Assembly (NCBI GenBank): GCA_032718475.1
Contig: JAUCBJ010008232.1
Span: forward strand, 30,535 to 94,534
Length of the DNA: 64,000 nucleotides
Reading direction: 5' to 3'
From: Nemertoderma westbladi
Lineage: Eukaryota; Xenacoelomorpha; Nemertodermatida; Nemertodermatidae
Shown here piece by piece: positions 30,691 to 41,654 of this stretch. Made by a program: the position numbers and the translations under genes. Each line of letters opens with the position of its first letter. Position 1 is the first letter of the stretch. The notes under the pieces were generated by a model. It saw only the letters and a program-made list of their open reading frames with translations. It was not told the DNA's origin and ran no database searches.

Positions 30691-33422
30691 GACATTTCAA
30701 AATCTCAATTTAAAAATGACATTTTGGCAAAATGACATGTCAAAATGTCAATTTCAAAATGACATTTTGAAAAAATGACAAAATATCAATTTGAAAATGC
30801 CATTTTGCCAAAATGACATGCCAAAATGTCAATTTGAAAATGACATTTTGACAAAATGACATGTGAAAATGTCAATTTCAAAATTACATTTTGGCAAAAT
30901 GACATGTCAAAATGACAAAATGTCAATTTGAAAATGACATTTTGCCAAAATGACATGTCAAAATGTCAATTTCAAAATGACATTTTGAAAAAATGACAAA
31001 ATGTCAATTTGAAAATGCCATTTTGACAAAATGACATGTCAAAATGTCAATTTCAAAATGACATTTTGGCAAAATGACATGTCAAAATGTCAATTTGAAA
31101 ATGACATTTTGAAAAAATGACAAAATGTCAATTTGAAAATGACATTTTGAAAAAATGACAAAATGTCAATTTGAAAATGACATTTTGCCAAAATGACATG
31201 CCGAAATGTCAATTTGAAAATGACATTTTGACAAAATGACATGTCAAAATGTCAATTTCAAAATGACATTTTGGCAAAATGACATGTCAAAATGTCAATT
31301 TGAAAATGACATTTTGGCAAAATGACATGTCAAAATGACAAAATGTCAATTTGAAAATGACATTTTGCCAAAATGACATGTCAAAATGTCAATTTGTAAA
31401 TGAAATTTTGGCAAAATGACATGTCAAAATGTCAAATGTCAATTTAAAAATGACATTTTGACAAAATGACATGTCAAAATGTCAATTTCAAAATGACATT
31501 TTGGCAAAATGACATGTCAAAATGTCAATTTGAAAATGACATTTGGCAAAATGACATGTCAAAATGTCAAATGTCAATTTAAAAATGACATTTTGGCAAT
31601 ATGACATGTCAAAATGTCAGTTTCAAAATGACATTTTGGCAAAATGACATGTCAAAATGTCAATTTGAAAATGACATTTTGGCAAAATGACATGTCAAAA
31701 TGTCAAATGTCAATTTAAAATGACATTTTGGCAAAATGACATGTCAAAATGTCAATTTCAAAATGACATTTCGACAAAATGACAAAATGTCAATTTGAAA
31801 ATGACATTTTGCCAAAATGACATGTCAAAATGTCAATTTGTAAATGAAATTTTGGCAAAATGACATGTCAAAATGTCAAATGTCAATTTAAAAATGACAT
31901 TTTGGCAAAATGACATGTCAAAATGTCAATTTCAAAATGAAATGTCAAAATGTCAATTTCAAAATGACATTTTGGCAAAATGACATGTCAAAATGTCAAT
32001 TTGAAAATGACATTTTGGCAAAATGACATGTCAAAATGTCAAATGTCAATTTAAAATGACATTTTGGCAAAATGACATGTCAAAATGTCAATTTCAAAAT
32101 GACATTTCGACAAAATGACAAAATGACAATTTGAAAATGACATTTTGCCAAAATGACATGTCAAAATGTCAATTTGTAAATGAAATTTTGGCAAAATGAC
32201 ATGTCAAAATGTCAAATGCCAATTTAAAAATGACATTTTGGCAAAATGACATGTCAAAATGTCAGTTTCAAAATGACATTTTGGCAAAATGACATGTCAA
32301 AATGTCAATTTGAAAATGACATTTTGGCAAAATGACATGTCAAAATGTCAAATGTCAATTTAAAATGACATTTTGGCAAAATGACATGTCAAAATGTCAA
32401 TTTCAAAATGACATTTCGACAAAATGACAAAATGTCAATTTGAAAATGACATTATTTTGCCAAAATGACATGTCAAAATGTCAATTTGTAAATGAAATTT
32501 TGGCAAAATGACATGTCAAAATGTCAAATGTCAATTTAAAAATGACATTTTGGCAAAATGACATGTCAAAATGTCAATTTCAAAATGACATTTCGACAAA
32601 ATGACAATTTGAAAATGACATTTTGGCAAAATGACATGTCAAAATGTCAAATGTCAATTTAAAATGACATTTTGGCAAAATGACATGTCAAAATGTCAAT
32701 TTCAAAATGACATTTCGACAAAATGATAAAATGTCAATTTGAAAATGACATTTTGCCAAAATGACATGTCAAAATGTCAATTTGTAAATGAAATTTTGGC
32801 AAAATGACATGTCAAAATGTCAAATGTCAATTTAAAAATGACATTTTGGCAAAATGACATGTCAAGTGACATTTTGACACAATGACATTTTGACAAAATG
32901 ACACATGTTATAATGTCAATTCGAAAGTGACATTTTGACAAAATGACATGTCAAAGTGTCAATTTGAAAGTGACATTTTGGCAAAATGACACATCGAAAT
33001 GTCAATTCGAAGGTGACATTTTGACAAAAAGACATGTGAAGTGTCAATTTGAAAGTGACATTTTGACAAAATGACACATCGAAATGTCAATTCGAAGGTG
33101 ACATTTTGACAAAAAGACATGTGAAGTGTCAATTTGAAAGTGACATTTTGACAAAATGACATGTCAAAGTGTCAATTAGAAAGTGACATTTTCACAAAAA
33201 GACATGTCAAAGTGTCAATTTGAAAGTGACTTTTTGGCAAAATGACACATCAAAATGTCAATTCGAAAGTGACATTTTGACAAAAAGACATGTCAAAGTG
33301 TCAATTTGAAAGTGACATATTGACACATTGACATTTTGACAAAATGACATTTCATAATTTCATTTTGAAAATGACATTTTTGCAAAATGACATGTCAAAA
33401 TTTCAAAATGACATTTTGACAA
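30691..33422. repeat. 2.7-kb palindromic satellite (TGACATTTTG / CAAAATGTCA)
   Basis: The array is built almost wholly from TGACATTTTG and its reverse complement CAAAATGTCA, joined by ATGACATGTC and AATTT linkers. Each strand therefore can pair with itself along the whole array. Unit spacing varies (about 40-50 bp) with internal higher-order copies. From about 32,870 the units shift to AAAGTGTCAATTTGAAAGTG variants. No coding potential. Confidence 0.93.
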
Positions 33423-35040
33423 ACATAGCATAGCATAGCATAGCATAGCATAGCATATCATAGCATAGCATAGCATAGCATAGCATAGCATAGCATAGCA
33501 TAGCATAGCATAGCATAGCATAGCAAAGCATAGCATAGCATAGCATAGCATAACATAGCATAGCATAGCATAGCATGACATAGCATATCATATCATAGCA
33601 TAGCATAGCAAAGCATAGCATAGCATAGCATAGCATAGCATAGCATAGCATAGCATAGCATAGCATAGCATAGCATAGCATAGCATAGCATAGCATAGCA
33701 TAGCATAGCATAGCATAGCATAGCATAGCATAACATAGCATAGCATAGCATAGCATAGCATAGCATAGCATAGCATAGCATAGCATAGCATAGCATAGCA
33801 TAGCATAGCATAGCATAGCATAGCATAGCATAGCATAGCATAGCATAGCATAGCATAGCATAGCATAGCATAGCATAGCATAGCATAGCATAGCATAGCA
33901 TAGCATAGCATAGCATAGCATAGCATATCATAGCATAGCGTATAGCATAGCGTATAGCATAGCGTATAGCATAGCATATAGCATAGCATATAGCATAGCA
34001 TATAGCATAGCATATAGCATAGCATATAGAATAGCATATAACATAGCATATAGCATAAAGCATATAGCATAGCATGTACTATAGCATAACATATAACATA
34101 TAGCTTATAGCAAATAGATTATAGCATATAGCATAGCATGTAGCATATATCATATATCATATAGCATATAGCATATAGCATATAACATAAAGCATATAGC
34201 ATAGCATGTACTATAGCATAACATATAACATATAGCATATAGCATAGCATATAGCATAGCATATAGCATAGCATATAGCATATCATATAGCATAGCATAT
34301 AGCATAGCATATAGCATAGCATATAGCATAGCATATAGCATAGCATATAGCATAGCATATAGCATAGCATATAGCATAGCATATAGCATAGCATATAGCA
34401 TAGCATATAGCATAGCATATAGCATAGCATATAGCATAGCATATAGCATAGCATATAGCATAGCATATAGCATAGCATATAGCATAGCATATATCATAGC
34501 ATGTACTATAGCATAACATATAACATATAGCTTATAGCAAATCGCATATAGCATGTAGCATAGCATATAGCATAGCATATAGCATAGCATATAGCATAGC
34601 ATATAGCATAGCATATAGAATAGCATACAGCATAGCATGTACTATAGCATAACATATAACATATAGCTTATAGCAAATCGCATATAGCATATAGCATAGC
34701 ATATAGCATATATCATATAGCATATATCATATAACATAAAGCATATAGCATAGCATGTACTATAGCATAACATATAACATATAGCATATAGCATAGCATA
34801 TAGTATAGCATATAGCATACAGCATAGCATATAGCATATAGCATATAGCATAAAGCATATAGCATAAAGCATATAGCATATAGCATGAAGCATATAGCAT
34901 AGCATGTACTATAGCATAACATATAACATATAGCTTATAGCATATAACATATAGCATAGCATATAGAATAGCATATAGCATAGCATGTACTATAGCATAA
35001 CATATAACATATATCATAGCATATAGAAAAGCATATAACA
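33423..35040. repeat. AGCAT pentanucleotide array grading into a 12-bp derivative
   Basis: From about 33,423 to 33,940 the DNA is nearly pure AGCAT repeats. After that it becomes AGCATAGCATAT-type 12-bp units with interspersed GTACTATAGCATAACATATAAC blocks recurring about every 100-200 bp. The Met/Leu/Cys/Tyr-only open frames here are translation artefacts of the repeat. Confidence 0.96.
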
Positions 35041-35275
35041 TTTAGTGCACTGCATCGTTATGAAGTGCATTACTAACACCTTTATGAAGTGCACTACACC
35101 TTTATGAAGTGCACTGCGCCGTTATAAAGTGGACTGTGCCGTTATGTAGGGCACTCGTTATTAAGTGCACTGCGCCGTTATGTAGGGCACTCGTTATTAA
35201 GTGCACTGCGCCGTTATGCAGTGCACTCGTTTTTAAGTGCACTGCGCCGTTATGTAGGGCACTCGTTATTAATTC
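35041..35275. repeat. 36-bp tandem repeat (GTGCACTGCGCCGTTAT family)
   Basis: Alternating 20- and 16-bp blocks (TGCACTGCGCCGTTATGTAG and GGCACTCGTTATTAAG) give a 36-bp period, preceded by more diverged copies. From 35276 to 35939 I see no repeat, RNA gene or credible exon; the 120-codon frame at 35,455 has no recognisable domain. Confidence 0.85.
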
Positions 35276-35939
35276 AAATTATCCGAAGAACACCTTTCAT
35301 TTAAATTGGATTGCCAACACAAAAGCCCTTCCCAAAATTAGCCATAATTTTGTCAAATAACTTCCGATTTTTTTCAAAAATGACCATCGATTTTCATTTT
35401 CGCGCGTTCTAACCGACACCACGAGATAGAGCTTAAAAAATATGTTTTAAGGAAATGATCACCAAAAACGCTCAGAATCACCGGGCGACACCGTTAACAC
35501 CTCCCCACCCCTCTACAGTGCATTTCAAGTGTAATTATTTATTGACTTCGAAAATATTATTACAAGAGAATTTTACAACCAATATTCACAAGGTGGCCGA
35601 GCTGCGTGTGCATGTTAGTTGTAGGAGGCGCCAGCCTGGCGGGCTGTCATACAACGTACTGTGCTTCGTTCATTGTGTGGGTGGGTTGGTTGGTTGTGAG
35701 TTCCATTGTAGGTCAATGGCCGGACACTTGTTACCTTTGTTGTGTTATAGACAACGAAAATATATTAATATAGCTCCGCACAAATTCTATCACTTTAAAC
35801 TTTCTTTAAACTTTTAACACTTTCGCTTTGTTGTAATAATTCGTTCGGTGGTCTGGTTTAACTTATTACTTAGAGTTCAGTTTGGTTTTTATTCACGAAT
35901 AGTATCTGCATTATTATAAAGAAGCCGTCCATTCTCCAG

Positions 35940-36020
35940 GATTCCTTACAAGAATTACCGGCCGGCCATTTGCAATTTAATAATATTAAAGAGTTGGGAC
36001 AGACAATTATTGTTACAAAG
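35940..36020 (+). CDS. CNH-PDZ gene, tentative exon 1 of the fragment
   Basis: Twenty-seven codons open in one frame, bounded by an acceptor (CTCCAG at 35934-35939) and a donor (AAG then GTAATT at 36018-36026), both fair. It joins in phase 0 to the next exon, just before the part of the CNH domain starting GRCSR. The segment itself (DSLQELPAGHLQFNN) is not diagnostic. Its inclusion rests on splice signals and phase, so it is the least certain exon. Confidence 0.45.
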
Positions 36021-36130
36021 GTAATTCATTATGAGTGTGTATATTATTATTTTGGGATTGAGATTAACTAACTGAACTAGATAAAGTCAATGTATATTAT
36101 TATATTATTTTATTATTATACAATTCCCAG

Positions 36131-36287
36131 GGTCGGTGTTCTAGAATGACTGAATTAATGTGGTCCTCCCCTCTGGAATCCGTGGCCTTCCGTTCCCACC
36201 ACCTCCAGCTCGCGTTCACCACCTCGGGTCTATTTGTGTTCAACATCGAACGCGGCGAGTGGATCCAGACCCTCCAACTTATTGGGT
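36131..36287 (+). CDS. CNH-PDZ gene exon: end of citron-homology domain
   Basis: The exon follows the acceptor TTCCCAG (ending 36130). It encodes GRCSRMTELMWSS, then LAFTTSGLFVFNIERGEWIQ. This matches the late beta-propeller part of CNH domains (in citron, MRCK, GARNL3 and similar kinases or GAPs), where a G-R-x-S-R turn, an LxWS segment and a V-x-E-x-GE-W/x-Q strand recur. CNH domains bind small GTPases or scaffold partners. The donor is taken at 36288 (GTAGAA), because only phase 1 keeps the next exon open; the GT two bases earlier would give an early stop. Earlier CNH exons should lie upstream, but there only satellite DNA is present. Confidence 0.65.
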
Positions 36288-36378
36288 GTAGAATAAGTAT
36301 TGGGATTAGTGGGTGGCTGTAGCTGATAAGATGATTTTTCCCATAACAATAATCAATATTGTTATCTTTATCACACAG

Positions 36379-36609
36379 ATTCCATGGCTGAACTTGGTGC
36401 TATAAACCGTGGAACCCCCCCGTCTCTGCAGCTCGACCTGTCTGGGTCTGTAGACAGTCCATTGGATGGGGAAGCCAACGCCGATGGTAGTGGTGCTGTC
36501 AGTGAGGCCGACCCTGAGGATGTTGTTTACAAGGGAGACTTTGAGAGACTGTATCAGGATTACGCCAAGGAATACTACAAAGAGGAATCACCAACAGGCC
36601 TACCTTCAG
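36379..36609 (+). CDS. CNH-PDZ gene exon: acidic linker
   Basis: The acceptor TATCACACAG ends at 36378; the donor G|GTTTAT is at 36610. Phase 1 enters and phase 1 leaves. The 77 codons encode a hydrophilic linker (SMAELGAINRGTPPS, GDFERLYQDYAKEYYKEES) with no known domain, between the CNH remnant and the PDZ domain. The preceding intron is only about 91 bp. Confidence 0.65.
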
Positions 36610-37057
36610 GTTTATATGTTAAATATTTATTTATGTTTGCTGACTCAATGAATCCTAAACTGTTTAACATTTCACAGTAATTGCGCGGCACTGTAGGCCT
36701 TTACTACCGGTTTTGATAAAGCTATAAATATATTACACGGAAAAAGTAATCGATCCGAGTTTGTAGTGCTGCTTCCCAGCTGTTTGTTTATTAGTTGATT
36801 ATCATTCTAAAATGTAAATTAATTGTATATTAACTCGGCCTACTTACTGGAAGACCGCGCTATGCCACAGCCACAAACACTCGGCATACACACACACACG
36901 TAATACAAACAGCAATAAGTCATAAACATAGTTATTTGTTTATATCCAGTATTCATTTAATTGTCTTTCTTTATAATTTCGTGTAAGTGGTTGGCTTCCT
37001 AAGAAGTTGTGTGAATTTCTAGATGACTATTTTATTTGTTTCTATTTCATTTCGCAG

Positions 37058-37145
37058 ATTCAAAAACAACAGAAGTTAGTCAGTCAAGTCAAGATACGAT
37101 GGAGTTGGACAATATTGAGAAACAACACGAACAGTTAAATTCTGG
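37058..37145 (+). CDS. CNH-PDZ gene exon: short linker
   Basis: The acceptor is TTTCATTTCGCAG (ending 37057) after a pyrimidine-rich tract; the donor GTCAGT is at 37146. It encodes about 29 residues (TTEVSQSSQDTMELD), Ser/Gln/Glu-rich with no domain. Phase 1 in and phase 2 out match both neighbours, which is the main support. Confidence 0.68.
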
Positions 37146-37268
37146 GTCAGTTGAATTTCTTTTTTTTTGATCAGATCGTCACTGATCGCAACATCTTGGT
37201 CTTAATAACCTTTTAGGTTCGGTAGTTTTCGTAAAATCAAATATAATCTAACTAACTTTTATTTTCAG

Positions 37269-37536
37269 TGATTTGGTTACCACGGTAACTCTCCAGCGGG
37301 GTTCCCAGGGTCTGGGATTCTCTATTGTGGGCGGTTACGGCAGTCCCCATGGTAACCTCCCTATCTACGTAAAGACAGTCTACGCGAAGGGGGCGGCAGT
37401 GGACGACGGTAGATTGAGACGGGGGAACCAGATACTCGCGGTTAACGGGAAGAGTCTACACGGGATGGGCCATGATAAAGTGGTCCGATTGTTGAAGAGA
37501 CTAAGAGGAACTGTTAGGTTGTTGGTCCGGAGCTAA
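37269..37536 (+). CDS. CNH-PDZ gene terminal exon: PDZ domain
   Basis: The acceptor TTTTATTTTCAG ends at 37268. The exon encodes a single complete PDZ domain and stops at 37536. The carboxylate-binding loop is GLGF (SQGLGFSIVGGYG), followed by SPHGNLPIYVKTVY, DDGRLRRGNQILAVNGKSL and KVVRLLKRLRGTVRLLV. It closely resembles the last PDZ of PATJ/MPDZ-type scaffolds, which bind C-terminal peptides at cell junctions. The frame is intact with no stops. Joined to a CNH remnant, the domain order is unusual, and the parent gene is not identified. Whether this copy is expressed is unknown. Confidence 0.88.
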
Positions 37537-38068
37537 TTATGGTTACCTAAGAATTGTCTGGCCGCCGTCAGCTGGTTACCATAAACAGCAAGACTTGAAG
37601 AAAGAGGCGGAATTGTGTTGTGATACAGTATTTATTTATCTAGTTTGTATATTTATTATTTTGTTAGCTTTATTACCTTTTGTAATTATTTCATACCGAT
37701 TATTAAAAAATATATGTAGTTAATGGACGGACATCTGGCTGATTTTAGTTCAATTTAGGTCGATTCCGTGGATACGAAAACCTTACAGTTTTTATTCTTA
37801 AATTGTTACATTTTCACTTGAATTTACCCCAATATCGGGAGAAAAAGTTGCACTTTTTTCTATAGGGAAAAAAAGTATCATTGCATTGATTTTAGTTTTT
37901 CACAGCGAAAAATGTAAAATAAAATCATTTGTGGAATTTGTTATATTTTGTTGCAAGTATTAAAAGGGCACTGAAGTAGAAAAGGTTTGCAAGTAATTTG
38001 AGCAAAATCCATTTAAACACTCAAAAGTTATTGCAAATTTAGTGTCTGCAAGGCGAATTCCATAACGC
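37537..38068 (+). other. Probable 3' UTR and flank of the CNH-PDZ fragment
   Basis: AT-rich, with no open frame of note. An ATTAAAAAA sequence near 37,700 could serve as a polyadenylation signal about 165 bases after the stop. The segment ends at the junction with RTE-like sequence at 38069. Confidence 0.45.
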
Positions 38069-38639
38069 GCTGGTCCTCACGGCGAAAGCAATGTCCTACA
38101 AATCGGAGGCGATTTTGTTCTAGTGTCAGGCTTGGGGGAACCAATGAGACACCTCCAATGTTATATAATGTCTGGTTGGAGATGTGTGCATTGTACTTCA
38201 CACAATGAACCTGGTGTAGCATTCTTGTGAATGAGCCATCCAGAGATTTGGTATCCTTAGCAGTTAAGAGCCCAGCATGACTCCCATAGAGGAGTACTGG
38301 AACTACTGCTGCTCTAAATAATCGGACCTTAAGTTTCCGATTAATTCTCTGCGACTTCCAAATCCTGGAAAGCCTATTCAAGGCAGCCCATGCCTTTCCC
38401 TCACGTATTCGAAGGTCCTCACCTGACTTCCGGATCCATGATCCCAGGTAACAGAAGTTGTCCACATGCTCAAGCATACCATCCTTTGAGCGTATGCTCA
38501 TCCGATCAGGGATTTGCTGAGAACTTTCAAAGTTAACTGTCAAAATTTTGGTCTTTCTGGAGTTAATAAAAAGACCAACACTAGAAGCAGCATGTTCTAA
38601 TGAGCTGAGGAGCCGTATATGTAGGAGCCGTATGAGGAG

Positions 38640-40985
38640 CTGATATAATAGCTATAGATCTAAGAGCTCCTAAGAGATCTAATTAGCACCCCTGTCAAGT
38701 CTCTTATCAATGATGGTCCACGATACAAACACTCATTTAGGCATTTGCAATCTTTGTTTTTCTTTGCGCTAGCATTATATACTATACGTACCTTTGTTGT
38801 TGTTTTAGAGGGTTTAATTACAGGATGATGAGGAATATAATGTTTGATTGGTTTATGTTTGTCATTCTCTTCCTCGTCACTTACTGTTTCGATTATACCA
38901 TTATCCAGTTGATTGTTTATTATTGCTGAATACTTATCATGTAAATCATTGTTCTCGATTAATCTTTGATGTAAAGATTTAAATCTACTGAAGGCAAAGT
39001 CACGATTTTCATTTGGATATTCATTATTGGGTTTCCATGGCCAACTAACGAAATATCTGTTATTTTAATATTTAACATTTTCTTTAAAATTTATAATCGC
39101 TTGATCATCATCATCATTCATAGTTGGGTCTTCCATTCCAATTATTTCCGTCTTCCAGTAATTTTCGCTGTTGTTTATTATATTGGGTTCATATTGTTGA
39201 TCCATATTGTCAAAAATCAACATAGATGTCTCATTAAATGACTTATCTTCATTGTCAGTGTATCTCCCACTGATAACCCAACCAAATGTGGACTTTATCA
39301 AGCTTGGGCCTTCAGGCAGATTTATTTTCTCACCTGAAATGAAATCTCCATAATAGTCTAATCCAATGAGGAAGTTGATGTTTGTAATTTCATTTTCACC
39401 TGGAATTGTGTCCGCTAAAGGTAAATCTTTCCTTATTTCTTCAGATTTACCAGGATCAATTGACGATCTTTAAATTGGCCCAGTTCTAATATTGACTTCA
39501 TGGACTGTTATTTGTTTGGAATTTCCTTTCATATCATATAGATTGATATCTGCTAATTTAAATGGTATCCTGATTGGTTCCTTTCTACCAAATGTGTTGG
39601 CAACAATTTCGCCTGGATCTCTTTCTACTAAATTCAATTCCTTTGAAAATGAATGAGTAACATAAGTCCACTTGCTTCCTGTGTCAAAGAAAACTCGTGT
39701 TGTAATTGGTTTCATTTTTGTATGTCCAGGTTTCTGAACATCTATTAAGGCAGTTTGCATTATGACTGACTCGTTAATTGACATTACTGGCAAACAATTG
39801 CTGGGATATCCATTGTCATCCTGCGATTCATTTAACTCCAATCTTTCATTTGTCGCAACATTTTCAACTAATAAATTTGGACTACCCGCACTTTGATTTG
39901 AATGTTTTTTATAACATAAGCTTCTATGATGGTTTTTTGTTCTTCCACAGTGAGTACAAGTATAATTATATGTGCAATATCTAGTAGAATGACTCTCCTT
40001 TAAACAAATGTTACATTTGTTGCTCAACTGCAATTGTTTTTTTCGGGATGCGACATCCGGATATTTGAGGCATTCATCATTCCAATGATTTCCTGAGCAA
40101 TACTCACATGATCTATTTTCACCAAAGAATCGTTTACCAGCAACTGTTAATGCATGGCTAGTGGGTTTGTATTGCTTATAGTTATTTGGTCCTGACCAAC
40201 CTTTATTGGTATTTTTATTATACGATGTTTCATGGTTAGTCTTATTATGAATATCTCCGGAAGTCCTTTCAGTTAATGAATCGCGTCTTTCAGCTGCTTC
40301 TCGAGAAGCGATGTATCGCTTGAGGTTATTGCGTAAGGTACTTACTCCCATTTTTCACTTGGGTCTTTAAAGTATTCTAATTGTACTTTTACTTCCATCG
40401 AATAAATCATTGATACAAAAATTGGTTGAGAGATGTTTTCACCTAACCCTTCTAGGCTTCTAAGATTCTTTTCTATTGAATCATATGTGAGACGCAATCT
40501 ACTTGTTTCATTCCTAGAAACAGCCAAATTTATTAATTCAGTATATATGGCATCAATTAAGGTTTGCATTTCCCCAAATCTGTCTTTTAACAGTTCTACA
40601 GCTACATTATAATTTTCATTGGTCAATTGCAATCCTGAAATTGCCCTTTTGGCTTCACCTTCTTACTTTGTACGCAAGTAATTCAATTTCTAAACTGGTA
40701 TCAACTCATTTTTACTATCAATAGCTGCTTCAAATGAATCCCAAAATTCACCCCATTTTAATACATTTCCTGAAAAACGTTCTATAGCTCTCATCTAATT
40801 ATTGTTTTATTATAAAATCTTTGTGCCAACATTAATACTGTGGAGGCTGTATGTTGATAAGGCTGAATGTTTACTCAGCCTTATAATGATTCTCCATAAG
40901 GCTAACATTATAGTTTGAAATATAAAAATCTGTTATAATAATAATATAATTGTTGTATTTAATTAATATCGTGGTTTACATTGAA
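38640..40985 (-). pseudogene. Pao-type 5' half: leader, Gag, protease and RT start
   Basis: On the minus strand the Gag start (ATGAGAGCTATAGAACG) lies near 40,799. Gag continues through frames at 40,632-40,342 and 40,351-39,470. The latter has three zinc knuckles (CEYCSGNHWNDEC, CNICLKESHSTRYC, CTHCGRTKNHHRSLC) and a protease motif (FFDTGSKWTYV). Frames at 39,301-39,065 and 39,060-38,651 carry the protease-RT linker and the RT start (RIVYNASAKK, CLNECLYRGPSLI). Several frameshifts break it. At 38,651 it stops exactly where the fragment at 25,474 continues. The leader (about 40,805-40,967) holds a perfect 10-bp hairpin (ATAAGGCTGA / TCAGCCTTAT). Confidence 0.88.
39470..40351 (-). CDS. Pao Gag zinc knuckles and protease, longest frame
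   Basis: A 293-codon frame within the dead Pao copy. After a basic, Asn/Ser-rich stretch it has three CCHC-type clusters spanning about residues 82-146. The retropepsin active site, DTGS within FFDTGSKWTYV, lies at about residue 226. It lacks the N-terminal Gag (another frame, from 40,632) and the rest of protease (broken at 39,470). It is not functional alone. Confidence 0.85.
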   Translation of the reverse strand: MGVSTLRNNLKRYIASREAAERRDSLTERTSGDIHNKTNHETSYNKNTNKGWSGPNNYKQYKPTSHALTVAGKRFFGENRSCEYCSGNHWNDECLKYPDVASRKKQLQLSNKCNICLKESHSTRYCTYNYTCTHCGRTKNHHRSLCYKKHSNQSAGSPNLLVENVATNERLELNESQDDNGYPSNCLPVMSINESVIMQTALIDVQKPGHTKMKPITTRVFFDTGSKWTYVTHSFSKELNLVERDPGEIVANTFGRKEPIRIPFKLADINLYDMKGNSKQITVHEVNIRTGPI

Positions 40986-41030
40986 CTACTACTACTACTA
41001 GGATCGGCATGCTGCATTGCAGCTGCATTT

Positions 41031-41654
41031 TTAAGAATGCGGTGCCGGCTTGTCAACAAAATTGCACCGCCACAACTCCCTATCACCCATGACATTTGCT
41101 AGATCATCCGCATCTTTAAGGCCAGTGTCCTTTAAGATGCGTCTCAAGAAAGTCATGGGCTGTCCACCATGCTTATTCACTCCATGAGGCTGCCAAAGTA
41201 CAAGATTATGCACTGGCTGGTCCTCACGGCGAAAGCAATGCCCTGCAAAGCGGAGGCGATTTTGTTCTAGTGTCAAGCTTGGGGGAACCAATGAGACACC
41301 TCCAATATTATATAGTGTCTGGTTGGAGATGTGTGCATTGTACTTGACACAATGAACCCGGCGTAGCATTCTTGTGAATGTGCCATCCAGAGATTTGGTG
41401 TCCTCAGCAGTTAGAGCCCAGCATGGACTCCCGTAGAGGAGTACTGGAACTACTGCTGCTCTAAATAATCGGACCTTAAGTTTCCGATTAATTCTCGGTG
41501 ACTTCCAAATCCTGGAAAGCCTATTCAAGGCTGCCCATGCCTTTCCCTTACGTATTCGAAGGTCCTCACCTGACTCCCGGATCCATGATCCCAGGTAACA
41601 GAAGTCGTCCACATGCTCAAGCATACCATACCGAGACTTGCTGAGGACTTTCAA
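41031..41654 (-). pseudogene. RTE-like C-terminal domain (copy 2)
   Basis: A 207-codon frame downstream of the RT core: MLEHVDDFCYLGSWI, NRKLKVRLFRAAVVPVLLYG, NRLRFAGHCFRRED, GGQPMTFLRRILKDTGL and DRELWR. This is the usual C-terminus of this LINE group. The same region recurs at 38,069-38,540 and 61,812-62,333 with few differences. Confidence 0.88.

Larger units (their letters stand above)
29890..38068 (+). other. 8.2-kb segment inserted in the RTE-like LINE, carrying host-gene exons
   Basis: The RTE-like sequence stops at 29889 and resumes at 38069; comparison with copies 2 and 3 fixes these edges. GCT stands at both edges and may be a 3-bp duplication or coincidence. The ends (AACGGAACTCC and CCATAACGC) show no convincing inverted repeat, poly-A or Helitron signature. 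Inside are a 200-bp tandem repeat, a 2.7-kb palindromic satellite, a 1.6-kb AGCAT array, a 36-bp repeat, and then the 3' exons of a CNH-PDZ gene. The mechanism of insertion is unknown. Confidence 0.75.
25475..38639 (-). mobile_element. RTE-like LINE copy 1, 5'-truncated and split twice
   Basis: Three collinear pieces (38639-38069, 29889-29803 and 25618-25475, minus strand) make one 5'-truncated non-LTR element inserted in Pao RT. CTGATATAATA occurs at both outer edges as an 11-bp target duplication. The pieces encode only the C-terminal part after reverse transcriptase (SRKTKILTVN, NRKLKVRLFRAAVVPVLLYG, NRLRFVGHCFRRED). The 3' end carries a short CTA/TAG repeat tail. Two later insertions occupy 25619-29802 and 29890-38068. 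Family name is tentative: the C-terminus matches the RTE-like group common in invertebrates. Confidence 0.88.

Noticed and set aside
33360-35041. Long open frames made only of Met, Leu, Cys, Tyr, Ala and Ile
   Set aside because: Artefacts of AGCAT and derived repeats with no stop codon in those frames.
35455-35817. Upstream exon or gene of 120 codons
   Set aside because: No domain and no splice signals joining it to the CNH exons.
29890-38068. Helitron carrying a captured gene
   Set aside because: The junctions lack TC and CTRR ends with a terminal hairpin, and a 3-bp GCT repeat rather than A|T insertion is seen.
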